Source: Nocardioides alpinus
GTDB taxonomy: Bacteria; Actinomycetota; Actinomycetes; Propionibacteriales; Nocardioidaceae
Direction of reading: 5' to 3'
DNA length: 64,000 nt
Assembly (NCBI RefSeq): GCF_900112035.1
Contig: NZ_FOKC01000010.1
Span: 1 to 64,000, forward strand
Below the pieces are notes generated by a model. That model searched no databases. It had not been told where the DNA came from and was given only the letters and a program-made list of their open reading frames with translations. Made by a program: the position numbers and the translations under genes. Every line of letters begins with the position of its first letter. Position 1 is the stretch's first letter. Below, one piece after another: positions 55,114 through 63,309 of the stretch.

Positions 55114-55619
55114 TCGCGGGCCTCGGCCACCAGCCACGACTCCCCCGGCCGCACCAGCACGATCCGCCTGGTCGATGCCCGGTCCGCCGGCAGCGCCACC
55201 GGCGCCGCGCCGCCCACGGCCCGTCCGCCGACCACCCGGTCGGTGACGACCAGCACCAGCCGGTCGGGGGCGCTTTCGACGACGGCCAGCGCCAGCACCT
55301 GCGTCGCGAGCCCCTCCACCGTCAGCCCGCGGCGGAGGTAGTGGCGCAGCAGGTCGACGTCGGCGGCACCGGTGCGCGAACCGGCGACGTACAGGTCCTC
55401 CAGCGCTGCGACGTCCCCCGACGCCCATGCGGCCGCGCGGCGCTCGTCCCACTGCGCGAGCAGCCGCGCCGGACCGGTAGCGACCGACGCCGCCGCAGTG
55501 ACCTCAGGACCCTCCCGGGCCCGATCGTCCCCGGGCCGGACCACCACGACGACCAGCGTCGCCACGAGGCACGCGCACGCCAGCGCGGTGAGAGCGGGAA
55601 GCAGGCGACGTGGGTCCAC
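55059..55619 (-). CDS. Membrane-anchored protein, possibly NTF2-like, unknown function
   Basis: The 186-residue protein has an N-terminal membrane helix or uncleaved signal (LLPALTALACACLVATLVVV) and an extracytoplasmic alpha/beta domain with WDERRAAAWASGDVAALEDL and LYVAGSRTGAADVDLLRHYL, a pattern seen in SnoaL/NTF2-like proteins. The tail is Ser-rich. It is divergent from lipB (84 bp) and its last 55 bp are antisense to the epimerase gene. The fold call is tentative. Confidence 0.65.
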   Translation of the reverse strand: MDPRRLLPALTALACACLVATLVVVVVRPGDDRAREGPEVTAAASVATGPARLLAQWDERRAAAWASGDVAALEDLYVAGSRTGAADVDLLRHYLRRGLTVEGLATQVLALAVVESAPDRLVLVVTDRVVGGRAVGGAAPVALPADRASTRRIVLVRPGESWLVAEARDQASAAASTSRTSSSSKS

Positions 55620-55691
55620 CCCGTCACCCTCGCCGATTTCGCCCCTTCGCGTCCGGGCTCATCCACAGGCAGACGGCGGGCGGGCTGGGCG

Positions 55692-55697
55692 TAGGCT
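55692..55697 (+). promoter_or_regulatory. -10 element of lipB, leaderless
   Basis: TAGGCT ends 6 nt before the lipB ATG and there is no Shine-Dalgarno, which suggests a leaderless transcript. Confidence 0.55.
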
Positions 55698-55703
55698 CGC
55701 CCC

Positions 55704-56438
55704 ATGCCGCTGGAGCTGGACTACGAGGTCGCCGGTCTGGGCGACGACGCCGTCGACTACCTCGCTGCCTGGGACGTCCAGCGCCGGGTGCACGAGGCCG
55801 TCGTGGCAGGCACCCGGCCCGACACCGTCCTGCTGCTCGAGCACCCGCCCGTCTTCACCGCCGGCAAGCGCACCGATCCCCACGAGCGTCCGCTCGACCC
55901 GGGCGGCGCGGACGTCATCGACGTCGACCGCGGTGGCAAGATCACCTTCCACGGGCCCGGCCAGCTCGTCGGCTACCCGATCGTCACGCTGCCCGACCAC
56001 GTCAAGGTCGTCGACTACGTACGCCGGGTCGAGGAGGCGCTGATCGCGGTCTGCGCCGACTTCGGAGTGACGACCGCCCGCGTCCCGGGCCGCAGCGGCG
56101 TCTGGCTGCGCGCGGACCAGCGCGGTCCCGAGCGCAAGATCGGCGCGATCGGCATCCGGGTCAGCCGCGGCGTCACGATGCACGGCTTCGCCCTCAACTG
56201 CGACGTCGACCTCGGGTGGTACGACCGGTTCGTGCCCTGCGGCATCGCCGACGCGGGCGTCACCTCGCTGACCGAGGAGCTGGGTCGCGACGTCCCCGTC
56301 GCCGACGTGCTGCCCAGCGTGCGCGAGCACCTGTCGGCGTACCTCGCGTGGCAGCCCTACGTCGCCACCCCCGACTACGATCCTCGCCCCGAGCCCGGCC
56401 GCGGTCCGCGGATCGAGCTGGTGCGACCCGGTCGCTGA
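55704..56438 (+). CDS. lipB: Octanoyltransferase LipB
   Basis: The 244-residue enzyme moves octanoyl from acyl carrier protein to lipoyl domains, the first step of lipoate synthesis. Motifs are GKITFHGPGQLVGYPIV (about 77-93), the catalytic Lys in ERKIGAIGIRV (about 145) and the catalytic Cys in FVPCGI (about 178). It is leaderless by the -10 spacing. In relatives lipA follows directly; here a terminator and a three-gene molybdoenzyme cassette come between them. Confidence 0.96.
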   Translation: MPLELDYEVAGLGDDAVDYLAAWDVQRRVHEAVVAGTRPDTVLLLEHPPVFTAGKRTDPHERPLDPGGADVIDVDRGGKITFHGPGQLVGYPIVTLPDHVKVVDYVRRVEEALIAVCADFGVTTARVPGRSGVWLRADQRGPERKIGAIGIRVSRGVTMHGFALNCDVDLGWYDRFVPCGIADAGVTSLTEELGRDVPVADVLPSVREHLSAYLAWQPYVATPDYDPRPEPGRGPRIELVRPGR

Positions 56439-56440
56439 GG

Positions 56441-56463
56441 ACCACCCCATGCAGAGGGGTGGT
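56441..56463 (+). terminator. Hairpin terminator of lipB
   Basis: ACCACCCC and GGGGTGGT form a perfect 8-bp stem with a 7-nt loop starting 2 nt after the lipB stop. It separates lipB from the molybdoenzyme cassette. Confidence 0.6.
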
Positions 56464-56496
56464 GCCCGGATGCGCCGCCCCTGCTTGGCTTGAGCC

Positions 56497-56970
56497 ATGA
56501 GTCGGCTTTCGGTGGACGTGACCGTGAACGGCGAGCAGCACTCCGTGGAGGTGGACACACGCCGGTCGTTGCTCGACCTGCTGCGCGAGGACCTGGCGCT
56601 CACAGGCACCCAGAAGGGCTGCGACCAGGGCGCCTGCGGCGCCTGCACCGTCCACCTCGACGGGCAGCGACGGCTGTCCTGCCTCACCATGGCCGTGCAG
56701 GCCGACGGCCGCGAGGTCACCACGATCGAGGGCATCGGCACCCCGGACGACCTGCACCCCGTCCAGCAGGCCTTCCTCGACTGCGACGCCTTCCAGTGCG
56801 GTGCGTGCACCGCCGGTCAGGTGATGTCGGCCGCGGCACTCCTGGACGAGGAGGGCTGGTCGACGGCCGACGACGTGCGCGAGCTGATGAGCGGCAACCT
56901 GTGCCGCTGCGGCGCCTATCCCCGCATCGTCGATGCGGTCCTGTCCGCTCGCACCGCCCGGGAGGCCTGA
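56497..56970 (+). CDS. Molybdenum hydroxylase [2Fe-2S] subunit (PaoA/YagT-like)
   Basis: The 157-residue small subunit carries two [2Fe-2S] clusters for the xanthine dehydrogenase/aldehyde oxidase family. The N-terminal plant-ferredoxin-like cluster is GCDQGACGACTV with a later Cys in RRLSCLTM; the C-terminal cluster uses FQCGACTAGQ and GNLCRCGAYPRI. No Tat signal is visible before the domain, unlike E. coli PaoA, so the enzyme is probably cytosolic. The next subunit begins 2 nt after its stop. Confidence 0.94.
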   Translation: MSRLSVDVTVNGEQHSVEVDTRRSLLDLLREDLALTGTQKGCDQGACGACTVHLDGQRRLSCLTMAVQADGREVTTIEGIGTPDDLHPVQQAFLDCDAFQCGACTAGQVMSAAALLDEEGWSTADDVRELMSGNLCRCGAYPRIVDAVLSARTAREA

Positions 56971-56971
56971 C

Positions 56972-57979
56972 GTGCGCGACTTCACCTACGTCCTCGCCGA
57001 CGACGTCGCGTCGGCCGGCTCGCTCGTCCACAACGACGCCGTCGCCCGCGCCGTCCAGACGCCGGACGACGTGGCCTACGTCGCCGGCGGCACCACGCAG
57101 TACGACCTCATGCGCGACGGGGTCTGGTCCCCGGGCACGCTCGTGGACATCAGCCGCCTGCCGCTCGCGGACATCGAGGTCAGCGACGACCTGCTGGTCG
57201 TGGGCGCCGCCGTCACGATGGCCGACCTCGCCCGCCACCCGTCGGTCGTGGACCTCGACGTGCTGCGCGACTCGCTCCTGCTGGCTGCCTCGCCCCAGCT
57301 GCGCACCATGGCGACGGTGGGGGGCAACGTCCTCCAACGCACGCGGTGCCGCTACTTCCGCGATCCCACGGTCACCCAGTGCAACAAGCGCGTGCCCGGC
57401 AGCGGGTGTGCCGCCGTCGAGGGCACGGCTCGCACCCACGCCGTGCTGGGTGTCGACGCCGGCTGCATCGCCGTGCACGCGTCGGACCTCGCGGTCGCCC
57501 TCGTCGCCCTCGACGCACGTGTCCGCACCCACGGGCCCCACGGCGGCCGCACGATCTCCGTCACGCAGCTCCACGTGCGCGCCGACGAGGACCCCGCGCG
57601 CGACAACACGCTGGTCGCCGGCGAGCTGATCACCCACCTCGAGATCCCGCTGCCGGACGCCCGCTCGGGCTACCTCAAGGTGCGCGACCGCGCGTCCTAC
57701 GAGTTCGCGCTCACCTCGGCCGCCGTCGTCGCCCGCGTGGAGGACGGCGTGCTCGCCCACGTCGCCATCGGCCTCGGCGGTGTCGGGTCCGTCCCGTGGC
57801 GCGCCACCCGCGCCGAGGAGGTGCTGCGAGGCCAGCGGGCGTCGCTCGCCCTGTTCGAGGAGGCGGCGGCCGCCGAGCTCGCCGACGCGTTCACGGTGCC
57901 CGGCACCGCCTTCAAGCCCGAGCTCGCGCGACGCACCCTGGTGCGCCAGCTCCGCGACGTCACGGAGGTGACCGCATGA
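56972..57979 (+). CDS. Molybdenum hydroxylase FAD subunit with extra cysteines (PaoB/YagS-like)
   Basis: The 335-residue FAD-binding subunit has AGGTTQYDLMRDG and TVGGNVLQRTRC of the family. Four cysteines at residues 126, 137, 146 and 165 (CRYF, TQC, GSGC, AGC) match the loop that holds a [4Fe-4S] cluster in E. coli PaoB, a feature of the Pao/4-hydroxybenzoyl-CoA reductase type rather than of CO dehydrogenase. The GTG at 56972 has GGGAGG 6 nt upstream. The stop overlaps the next start as ATGA. Confidence 0.92.
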   Translation: MRDFTYVLADDVASAGSLVHNDAVARAVQTPDDVAYVAGGTTQYDLMRDGVWSPGTLVDISRLPLADIEVSDDLLVVGAAVTMADLARHPSVVDLDVLRDSLLLAASPQLRTMATVGGNVLQRTRCRYFRDPTVTQCNKRVPGSGCAAVEGTARTHAVLGVDAGCIAVHASDLAVALVALDARVRTHGPHGGRTISVTQLHVRADEDPARDNTLVAGELITHLEIPLPDARSGYLKVRDRASYEFALTSAAVVARVEDGVLAHVAIGLGGVGSVPWRATRAEEVLRGQRASLALFEEAAAAELADAFTVPGTAFKPELARRTLVRQLRDVTEVTA

Positions 57980-60129
57980 CCGCCACGACCCAGGCGCCCA
58001 CGACCGCAGCGCCCGTCATCGGTGCGGGTGTCACCCGCGTCGACGGCCCCCTCAAGGTCACCGGGGCCGTGCCCTACGCCGACGACCTCGCCCCCCGCGA
58101 CGCCCTGGTCGGCGTGCTGGTCGGCGCCACGATCGCCTCCGGCGAGATCTCGCTCGTCGACGCCAGCGACGCGCTCGCCGCGCCCGGGGTCGTCGCCGTC
58201 CTCTCGCACCACGACGCGCCCCGCGTCGTACGCCCCGACGAGGCATCGGCCGACGAGCGTGCGCCGATGCCTCCCTTCCAGGACGCCACCGTGCGCTTCC
58301 ACGGCGACTACGTCGCGATGGTCGTCGCCCAGACCCGGGAGGAGGCGGTGCACGCCGCGTCGCTGCTGCGGGTGTCGTACGACGTGGCGGAGCCGGTCGT
58401 CGACCTCAACGACCCGCGGGCCTTGCGGGAGACCGACGACCCGGCGGGCGCCGACAGTGTGCGCGGCGACCTCGAGCGCGGCGTCGCCGCTGCCGACGTG
58501 GTCATCGAGGCCGACTACGTGACCGGCGACAACACCAACAACCCTCTCGGGCTCTTCTCCGCGTGTGCGGAGTGGGACGGCGACGCGCTGCACATGTGGG
58601 CGACCACCCAGTGGCCGTTCAACACCGCCGACTGCCTCGCCGAGGCGTGGGGCATCCCCCGCGAGGACGTGCGGGTGGAGTGCCCCTACCTCGGCGGCGG
58701 CTTCGGCTCCGGCCTGCGCCCCTGGCCCTACATCCACGCCGCGGCGATGGCGGCCCGCGTGGTCGGGCAGCCGGTGCGCGTCGTGCTGAGCCGTCCGCAG
58801 ATGTTCACCGGGGTCGGCCACCGTCCCGAGACCGTCCAGCACGTACGCCTCGGCGCCAGGCGCGACGGCACGCTGACCGCGGTCGAGCACACCGCGACCA
58901 TCCCGGTGGCGACCGACGACGACAACCCGGAGAACATCGTCTCCGGCACCCGCCAGGGGTACGCCGTGGAGCACCTGCGCGCCGACGTCGACCAGGTGCG
59001 CCTCCACATCTCTCCGCCCGGTTCGATGCGGGCGCCCGGTGAGGCGCAGGGCAACTTCGCGCTGGAGACCGCGCTCGACGAGCTGGCCGTGGAGCTCGGC
59101 ATCGACCCCGTCGAGCTGCGCATGCGCAACGAGGCCGTCACGAATCCCGACCAGGACGACCTCCCGTGGTCGAGCAAGGCGCTCGACCAGTGCCTGCGCC
59201 GCGGCGCGGAGCTGATCGGCTGGGACGACCGCGACCCCGCTCCGCGCTCGATGCGCGAGGGCGACCAGCTGATCGGCTACGGCATGGCGGCCGTCTCGTT
59301 CTTCTACTTCCAGCAGCCGTGCACGGTGCGGGTCGTCGTACGCCGTGACGGCAGCGCAGCGGTCCACTGCGCGGCGATGGACATCGGGACCGGCACCTAC
59401 ACGATCGTCACCCAGGTGGCCGCCGAGCGGCTCGGCCTGGACCTGTCCGAGGTCGAGGTCGTCCTCGGCGACAGCTCGCTGCCCGCCTCTCCCCCGGCCG
59501 GCGGGTCCGGTCTCGCGATGGCCATCTCCAACGCCACTGCACTCGCCGTCTCCGGTGTCCTCGGTGACCTCGGCCTGGACGGCGCCCCCGGCCGTGACGT
59601 CCTGGCGCGCGCGGTCGGCGACCGCGACGAGGTGCGCGCCGAGGCCACCGCCACGCCGCCCGACCCGGCCGAGCTGGGCATGTCCCCGTCGGGTGCCTTC
59701 GGCGCCAAGTTCGCCAAGGTGCGCGTCGACGCCGACCTGGGACTCGTCCGCGTCGAGCGCCTGGTCTCGGTGATCGACTGCGGGCAGGTGCTCAACGAGC
59801 GCACCGCCCGCAGCCAGGTGGTGGGCGGCACGGTCGGCGGCATCGGCCACGCGCTGCTCGAGCACACCGTCACCGACCTGCACGCCGGACCGCAGACCGG
59901 CCGCGTCACCAATGCCCACCTCGCCGACTACCTGGTCGCGGTCAACGCCGACGTCCCGGACCTCGAGGTCGAGTTCGTCGGCGGCCCGGACCGGCTCAAC
60001 ACGGTCGGGGTCAAGGGGGTCGGCGAAGTCGGCCTGTGCGGGGTCGCGGCTGCGATCGGCAATGCCGTCTTCCACGCCACCGGCCGCCGCATCCGGCGCC
60101 TGCCGATCACCCCTGACCTGCTGCTCTGA
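57976..60129 (+). CDS. Molybdenum hydroxylase molybdopterin subunit (PaoC/YagR-like)
   Basis: This 717-residue large subunit binds the molybdenum cofactor and oxidises the substrate, probably an aldehyde or N-heterocycle. It contains the N-terminal a/b-hammerhead (VTRVDGPLKVTGAVPYADD), the cofactor motif YLGGGFGSGL (about 238-247), SMRAPGEAQGNFALE and the active-site Glu in GVKGVGEVGL (about 684). The AYRCSFR loop of CO dehydrogenase is absent. No XdhC/PaoD-type maturation gene is in the window. Upstream open extensions overlap the FAD subunit and are not used. Confidence 0.93.
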   Translation: MTATTQAPTTAAPVIGAGVTRVDGPLKVTGAVPYADDLAPRDALVGVLVGATIASGEISLVDASDALAAPGVVAVLSHHDAPRVVRPDEASADERAPMPPFQDATVRFHGDYVAMVVAQTREEAVHAASLLRVSYDVAEPVVDLNDPRALRETDDPAGADSVRGDLERGVAAADVVIEADYVTGDNTNNPLGLFSACAEWDGDALHMWATTQWPFNTADCLAEAWGIPREDVRVECPYLGGGFGSGLRPWPYIHAAAMAARVVGQPVRVVLSRPQMFTGVGHRPETVQHVRLGARRDGTLTAVEHTATIPVATDDDNPENIVSGTRQGYAVEHLRADVDQVRLHISPPGSMRAPGEAQGNFALETALDELAVELGIDPVELRMRNEAVTNPDQDDLPWSSKALDQCLRRGAELIGWDDRDPAPRSMREGDQLIGYGMAAVSFFYFQQPCTVRVVVRRDGSAAVHCAAMDIGTGTYTIVTQVAAERLGLDLSEVEVVLGDSSLPASPPAGGSGLAMAISNATALAVSGVLGDLGLDGAPGRDVLARAVGDRDEVRAEATATPPDPAELGMSPSGAFGAKFAKVRVDADLGLVRVERLVSVIDCGQVLNERTARSQVVGGTVGGIGHALLEHTVTDLHAGPQTGRVTNAHLADYLVAVNADVPDLEVEFVGGPDRLNTVGVKGVGEVGLCGVAAAIGNAVFHATGRRIRRLPITPDLLL

Positions 60130-60147
60130 GGGTCCTCGACGGGCGCG

Positions 60148-60169
60148 GAGGGCGAATTGGGTCGCCCTC
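60148..60169 (+). terminator. Hairpin terminator of the molybdoenzyme cassette
   Basis: GAGGGCGA and TCGCCCTC form a perfect 8-bp stem with a 6-nt loop, 18 nt after the large-subunit stop and before lipA. With the hairpin after lipB it brackets the cassette. Confidence 0.6.
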
Positions 60170-60179
60170 GTGCCCGGCG

Positions 60180-60185
60180 TAGAGT
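60180..60185 (+). promoter_or_regulatory. -10 element of lipA, leaderless
   Basis: TAGAGT ends 7 nt before the lipA GTG with no Shine-Dalgarno between, so lipA has its own leaderless promoter. Confidence 0.55.
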
Positions 60186-60192
60186 GGCGCGT

Positions 60193-61134
60193 GTGACTGC
60201 CGCTCCCACCCCCGAAGGACGCAAGCTTCTCCGACTGGAGATCCGCAACGCGGAGACCCCGATCGAACGCAAGCCGGAGTGGATCAAGACCAAGGCCAAG
60301 ATGGGCCCCGAGTACACCGCGCTGCAGAACCTCGTGAAGTCCGAGGGCCTCCACACGGTGTGCCAGTCGGCCGGCTGCCCCAACATCTTCGAGTGCTGGG
60401 AGGACAAAGAAGCCACCTTCCTCATCGGTGGCGACCAGTGCACCCGCCGCTGCGACTTCTGCCAGATCGACACCGGCAAGCCGCAGCCCCTCGACCGCGA
60501 CGAGCCGCGCCGGGTCGCCGAGTCCGTCCAGAAGATGCAGCTCAAGTACGCCACCATCACCGGCGTCGCCCGCGACGACCTTCCCGACGGCGGCGCCTGG
60601 CTCTACGCCGAGACCGTCCGCGTCATCCACGAGATGAACCCCGGCACCGGCGTCGAGAACCTGATCCCCGACTTCAACGGCAAGCCCGACCTGCTCACCG
60701 AGGTCTTCGAGTCGCGTCCCGAGGTGCTCGCGCACAACGTCGAGACCGTGCCGCGGATCTTCAAGCGGATCCGGCCCGCCTTCCGCTACGACCGCTCGCT
60801 CGACGTCATCACCCAGGCGCGCGACTTCGGCCTGGTGACCAAGTCCAACCTGATCCTCGGCATGGGCGAGACCCGCGAGGAGGTCAGCCAGGCGCTCCGC
60901 GACCTCCACGACGCCGGCTGCGAGCTGATCACCATCACGCAGTACCTCCGCCCCTCCCCGCGCCACCACCCCGTCGAGCGGTGGGTCAAGCCCGAGGAGT
61001 TCGTCGAGCTCAAGGCCGAGGCCGACGAGATCGGCTTCGCCGGAGCCCTCTCCGGACCGCTGGTGCGCTCGTCCTACCGGGCCGGTCGGCTGTACGGTCA
61101 GGCCATGGACGCCCGCGCCGCCGCGGCCGTCTGA
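60193..61134 (+). CDS. lipA: Lipoyl synthase LipA
   Basis: The 313-residue radical SAM enzyme inserts two sulfurs into protein-bound octanoyl groups. The auxiliary cluster cysteines are in CQSAGCPNIFEC, and the radical SAM cluster in CTRRCDFC (Cys 83, 87, 90). The family C-terminus has SSYRAGRLYGQAMDARAA. The GTG at 60193 fits the family length. It works with LipB, and SucB is a substrate encoded 10 kb upstream. DUF4191 follows after 58 bp, as in mycobacteria. Confidence 0.97.
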   Translation: MTAAPTPEGRKLLRLEIRNAETPIERKPEWIKTKAKMGPEYTALQNLVKSEGLHTVCQSAGCPNIFECWEDKEATFLIGGDQCTRRCDFCQIDTGKPQPLDRDEPRRVAESVQKMQLKYATITGVARDDLPDGGAWLYAETVRVIHEMNPGTGVENLIPDFNGKPDLLTEVFESRPEVLAHNVETVPRIFKRIRPAFRYDRSLDVITQARDFGLVTKSNLILGMGETREEVSQALRDLHDAGCELITITQYLRPSPRHHPVERWVKPEEFVELKAEADEIGFAGALSGPLVRSSYRAGRLYGQAMDARAAAAV

Positions 61135-61192
61135 GCACACCCCCCGCACCTGCTCCCCCCTCCACACCGCACTCCTGACTGGACAAGGCCAC

Positions 61193-61900
61193 ATGTCGAC
61201 GCCCGCTTCCACGCCCACCTCGCGCCGAGGTCAGATCACGCAGACCTACCAGATGGCCAAGCGCAGCGACCCGCGCCTGGGCTGGATCATCCTCGGTACG
61301 TTCGTGGTGGGTGCGGCCGTCGGCTTCGGCCTGATGTCGCTGATCCCGGGCGACGGTGTCCTGTCGCTGGTGATCTCCATCGTCGCCGCGTTCATGGTCG
61401 GCATCCTGTGCGCGCTGCTGGTCTTCGGCCGCCGCGCCCAGAAGGCGGCGTACACCCAGATGGAGGGGCAGCCGGCCGCAGCGGCCGGAGCGCTCCAGAT
61501 GCTCAAGCGCGGCTGGAAGGTCGACCCGGTGGTCGGCTTCACCAAGCAGCAGGACGTCGTGCACCGCGTGGTCGGCCCGCCCGGCATCGTCCTCGTGGGC
61601 GAGGGCTCGAGCCAGGCCCGCGTCAAGCAGCTGATGCTCAACGAGCGCAAGAAGCACGAGCGCGTCGCCTACGGAGTGCCGATCCACGAGATCATCTCCG
61701 GCCGTGGCGAGGGCGAGGTCCCGCTGCCCAAGCTGGTGCGCCACGTCCAGAAGCTCGGCCGCTCGGTCAAGCCGGCCGAGATGACCGACATCCTCCAGCG
61801 GCTCAAGGCGCTCGACGCGCAGCGCGGCAAGCTCCCGCTGCCCAAGGGCCCGATCCCGACGTCGATGAAGGGCATGCGCTCGCAGCAGCGCGGCCGCTGA
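61193..61900 (+). CDS. DUF4191 membrane protein
   Basis: This 235-residue protein has two adjacent membrane helices (LGWIILGTFVVGAAVGFGLM and VLSLVISIVAAFMVGILCAL) and a cytoplasmic C-terminal domain (VVHRVVGPPGIVLVGEGSSQ, KHERVAYGVPIHEIISG). It matches the actinobacterial DUF4191 family found next to lipA and glnA (Rv2219 in mycobacteria). Function unknown. AAGG lies 5 nt before the ATG. It converges with the RDD gene, with a 1-nt gap. Confidence 0.88.
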   Translation: MSTPASTPTSRRGQITQTYQMAKRSDPRLGWIILGTFVVGAAVGFGLMSLIPGDGVLSLVISIVAAFMVGILCALLVFGRRAQKAAYTQMEGQPAAAAGALQMLKRGWKVDPVVGFTKQQDVVHRVVGPPGIVLVGEGSSQARVKQLMLNERKKHERVAYGVPIHEIISGRGEGEVPLPKLVRHVQKLGRSVKPAEMTDILQRLKALDAQRGKLPLPKGPIPTSMKGMRSQQRGR

Positions 61901-61901
61901 G

Positions 61902-62297
61902 CTAGACCGCGACCGTCCGCGTCCCCGCGGCCACGTCGTGGAGCCCACGACCGTCAAAGGTCAGCAGCGGCGGCACGAGCAGGCCGACCATCACCGACCG
62001 CACCAGCGCCCGCAGCAGCGACGGAGGCTGGCCCGACCCGTCGTTGCGTACGACCCGCACCTTCGTCGCGAGCTTGCCGAACGAGCCGCCCGCGACCGCG
62101 GTGAACAGCGCCGACTCGAGGACGAAGAGGCCCAATGTGCCGAGGCCGTTGGGGTTGCCGGCAAGCACACCGGCAGCGACCAGTCCCTCGACGACGGCCA
62201 GGCACGCCACCCAGTCGACGAAGAGCGCCAGGATCCGACGGCCCCAGGTCGCGGGGACGGGCTCTGAGGTGACGTACGACGGCTCGGTCTGAGGCAC
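61902..62297 (-). CDS. RDD-family membrane protein
   Basis: The 131-residue protein has the RDD domain: WGRRILALFVDWVACLAVVE with the conserved Arg and Asp, a second and third hydrophobic segment, and the family closing GLHDVAAGT. Members are often small transporters or accessory membrane proteins. Its place between DUF4191 and glnA matches Rv2219A. GTG start at 62297. Confidence 0.88.
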   Translation of the reverse strand: MPQTEPSYVTSEPVPATWGRRILALFVDWVACLAVVEGLVAAGVLAGNPNGLGTLGLFVLESALFTAVAGGSFGKLATKVRVVRNDGSGQPPSLLRALVRSVMVGLLVPPLLTFDGRGLHDVAAGTRTVAV

Positions 62298-62315
62298 GCG
62301 TCCAGCGTAGGGGGC

Positions 62316-63101
62316 CTACGAAGGCTCGCTGCCCCGAGGCTCGGCGCCCTCGGGCTCGATGACGGCGATGGGTCGGCCCCAGCTGGTGTACTCGACCCGC
62401 ACCTGGTCGCTCGCGCCGGTGCCGGCGTACTCCAGCCGTACGGGCAGTGAGGCCTCGTCGATCCAGAGGTCGACCACGAGCTCGTCATCGACCTCGACCT
62501 GCCGGTGCACCGAGTGCTCGGGCAGCGCCTCTCGCCACGCCTGGGAGTCGACGGTGAGGACGTAGTGGGTGGTGGTGACGCCGGACATCTCCTCCTCACC
62601 CTGGTTGTCGACCTCGTCCACGGCGCCCTCGAGCGCCTCGTAGTCGCCGGGGACGTCGAGGGCCAGGAGCACGGCCGTCGCGCCGGCGTCGAACTCCTTC
62701 TCGTCGCCCAGCGCGCGGGGGTCGTCGTCGGCCATGTAGGTCCACTCGTCGTCGGTGACCTCGCCGCCGACGTAGATGCGGTCGTTGACGCGACGGAACT
62801 CGAGGAACTCCCCGGCTTCGTCGCCGGTGATCGCCCGGAACTCGGGCTGGTCGGCGGCGTACGACAGGTCGACCTGCACCTCCGCGCGACCGCGGTGGTT
62901 GCCGAGGCCGAGGTGGACGTACTCCTCGGCGCCCACGGCCTCGACGACCGCGGGCACCAGCGTCTCGCCGTCGTACGACGCGCTGGCGGGCGTGTCGTCT
63001 CCCCCGCCGTCCCCGTCGTCGCCACCGCCCCCGCAGGCGGCCAGGAGCGCCGCCGCCGAGATGCCGATACCCCATTGCCTGAGTGCCTGAGCCCGAGTCA
63101 T
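62316..63101 (-). CDS. Lipoprotein, LppX/LprG-like
   Basis: The 261-residue exported protein has a lipoprotein signal (IGISAAALLAACGGG) with lipid-attachment Cys near residue 23, then an Asp/Gly-rich linker. The mature domain of about 210 residues is beta-rich (YVHLGLGNHRGRAEVQVDLS, THYVLTVDSQAWREALP), resembling LppX_LprAFG proteins that carry lipids to the outer layers. TACGGT lies 5 nt before the ATG on this strand, so it may be leaderless. It is an addition between the RDD gene and glnA relative to mycobacteria. Confidence 0.8.
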   Translation of the reverse strand: MTRAQALRQWGIGISAAALLAACGGGGDDGDGGGDDTPASASYDGETLVPAVVEAVGAEEYVHLGLGNHRGRAEVQVDLSYAADQPEFRAITGDEAGEFLEFRRVNDRIYVGGEVTDDEWTYMADDDPRALGDEKEFDAGATAVLLALDVPGDYEALEGAVDEVDNQGEEEMSGVTTTHYVLTVDSQAWREALPEHSVHRQVEVDDELVVDLWIDEASLPVRLEYAGTGASDQVRVEYTSWGRPIAVIEPEGAEPRGSEPS

Positions 63102-63179
63102 GCCTGACCGTAGGCGGGTTCGCACGTTTCGCACGACTACCTCAGGGGTGGATTTCGACCGCCGACGGGTGGACGACTT

Positions 63180-63217
63180 GTAACACCCCCGAAACAAACG
63201 GGATACGGTCAAGAAAC
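63180..63217 (+). promoter_or_regulatory. GlnR operator in front of glnA
   Basis: Four half-sites appear in exact GlnR register: GTAAC (63180), GAAAC (63191), GATAC (63202) and GAAAC (63213), each separated by 6 nt. The known actinobacterial consensus is gTnAC-n6-GaAAC repeated; only the third box differs, at one base. GlnR, the nitrogen regulator, binds such sites and controls glnA. Confidence 0.85.
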
Positions 63218-63227
63218 TGCTCCCGCC

Positions 63228-63233
63228 TAGTTT
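63228..63233 (+). promoter_or_regulatory. Candidate -10 element of glnA
   Basis: TAGTTT begins 10 bp after the last GlnR half-site. This would place the GlnR boxes over the -35 region and give a 5' leader of about 70 nt ending in the AAGGAGG ribosome site. Confidence 0.5.
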
Positions 63234-63309
63234 GACGGCACGGTGCAACGACGCTCCGTCCGTGACGCTGCAACTTCGACGCGCGCTTTTCGCCGTCAAG
63301 GAGGACCGA

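Noticed and set aside
56497..60129. Carbon monoxide dehydrogenase (coxSML)
   Set aside because: The AYRCSFR active-site loop is absent from the large subunit, and the FAD subunit has the extra Cys loop of PaoB-type enzymes.
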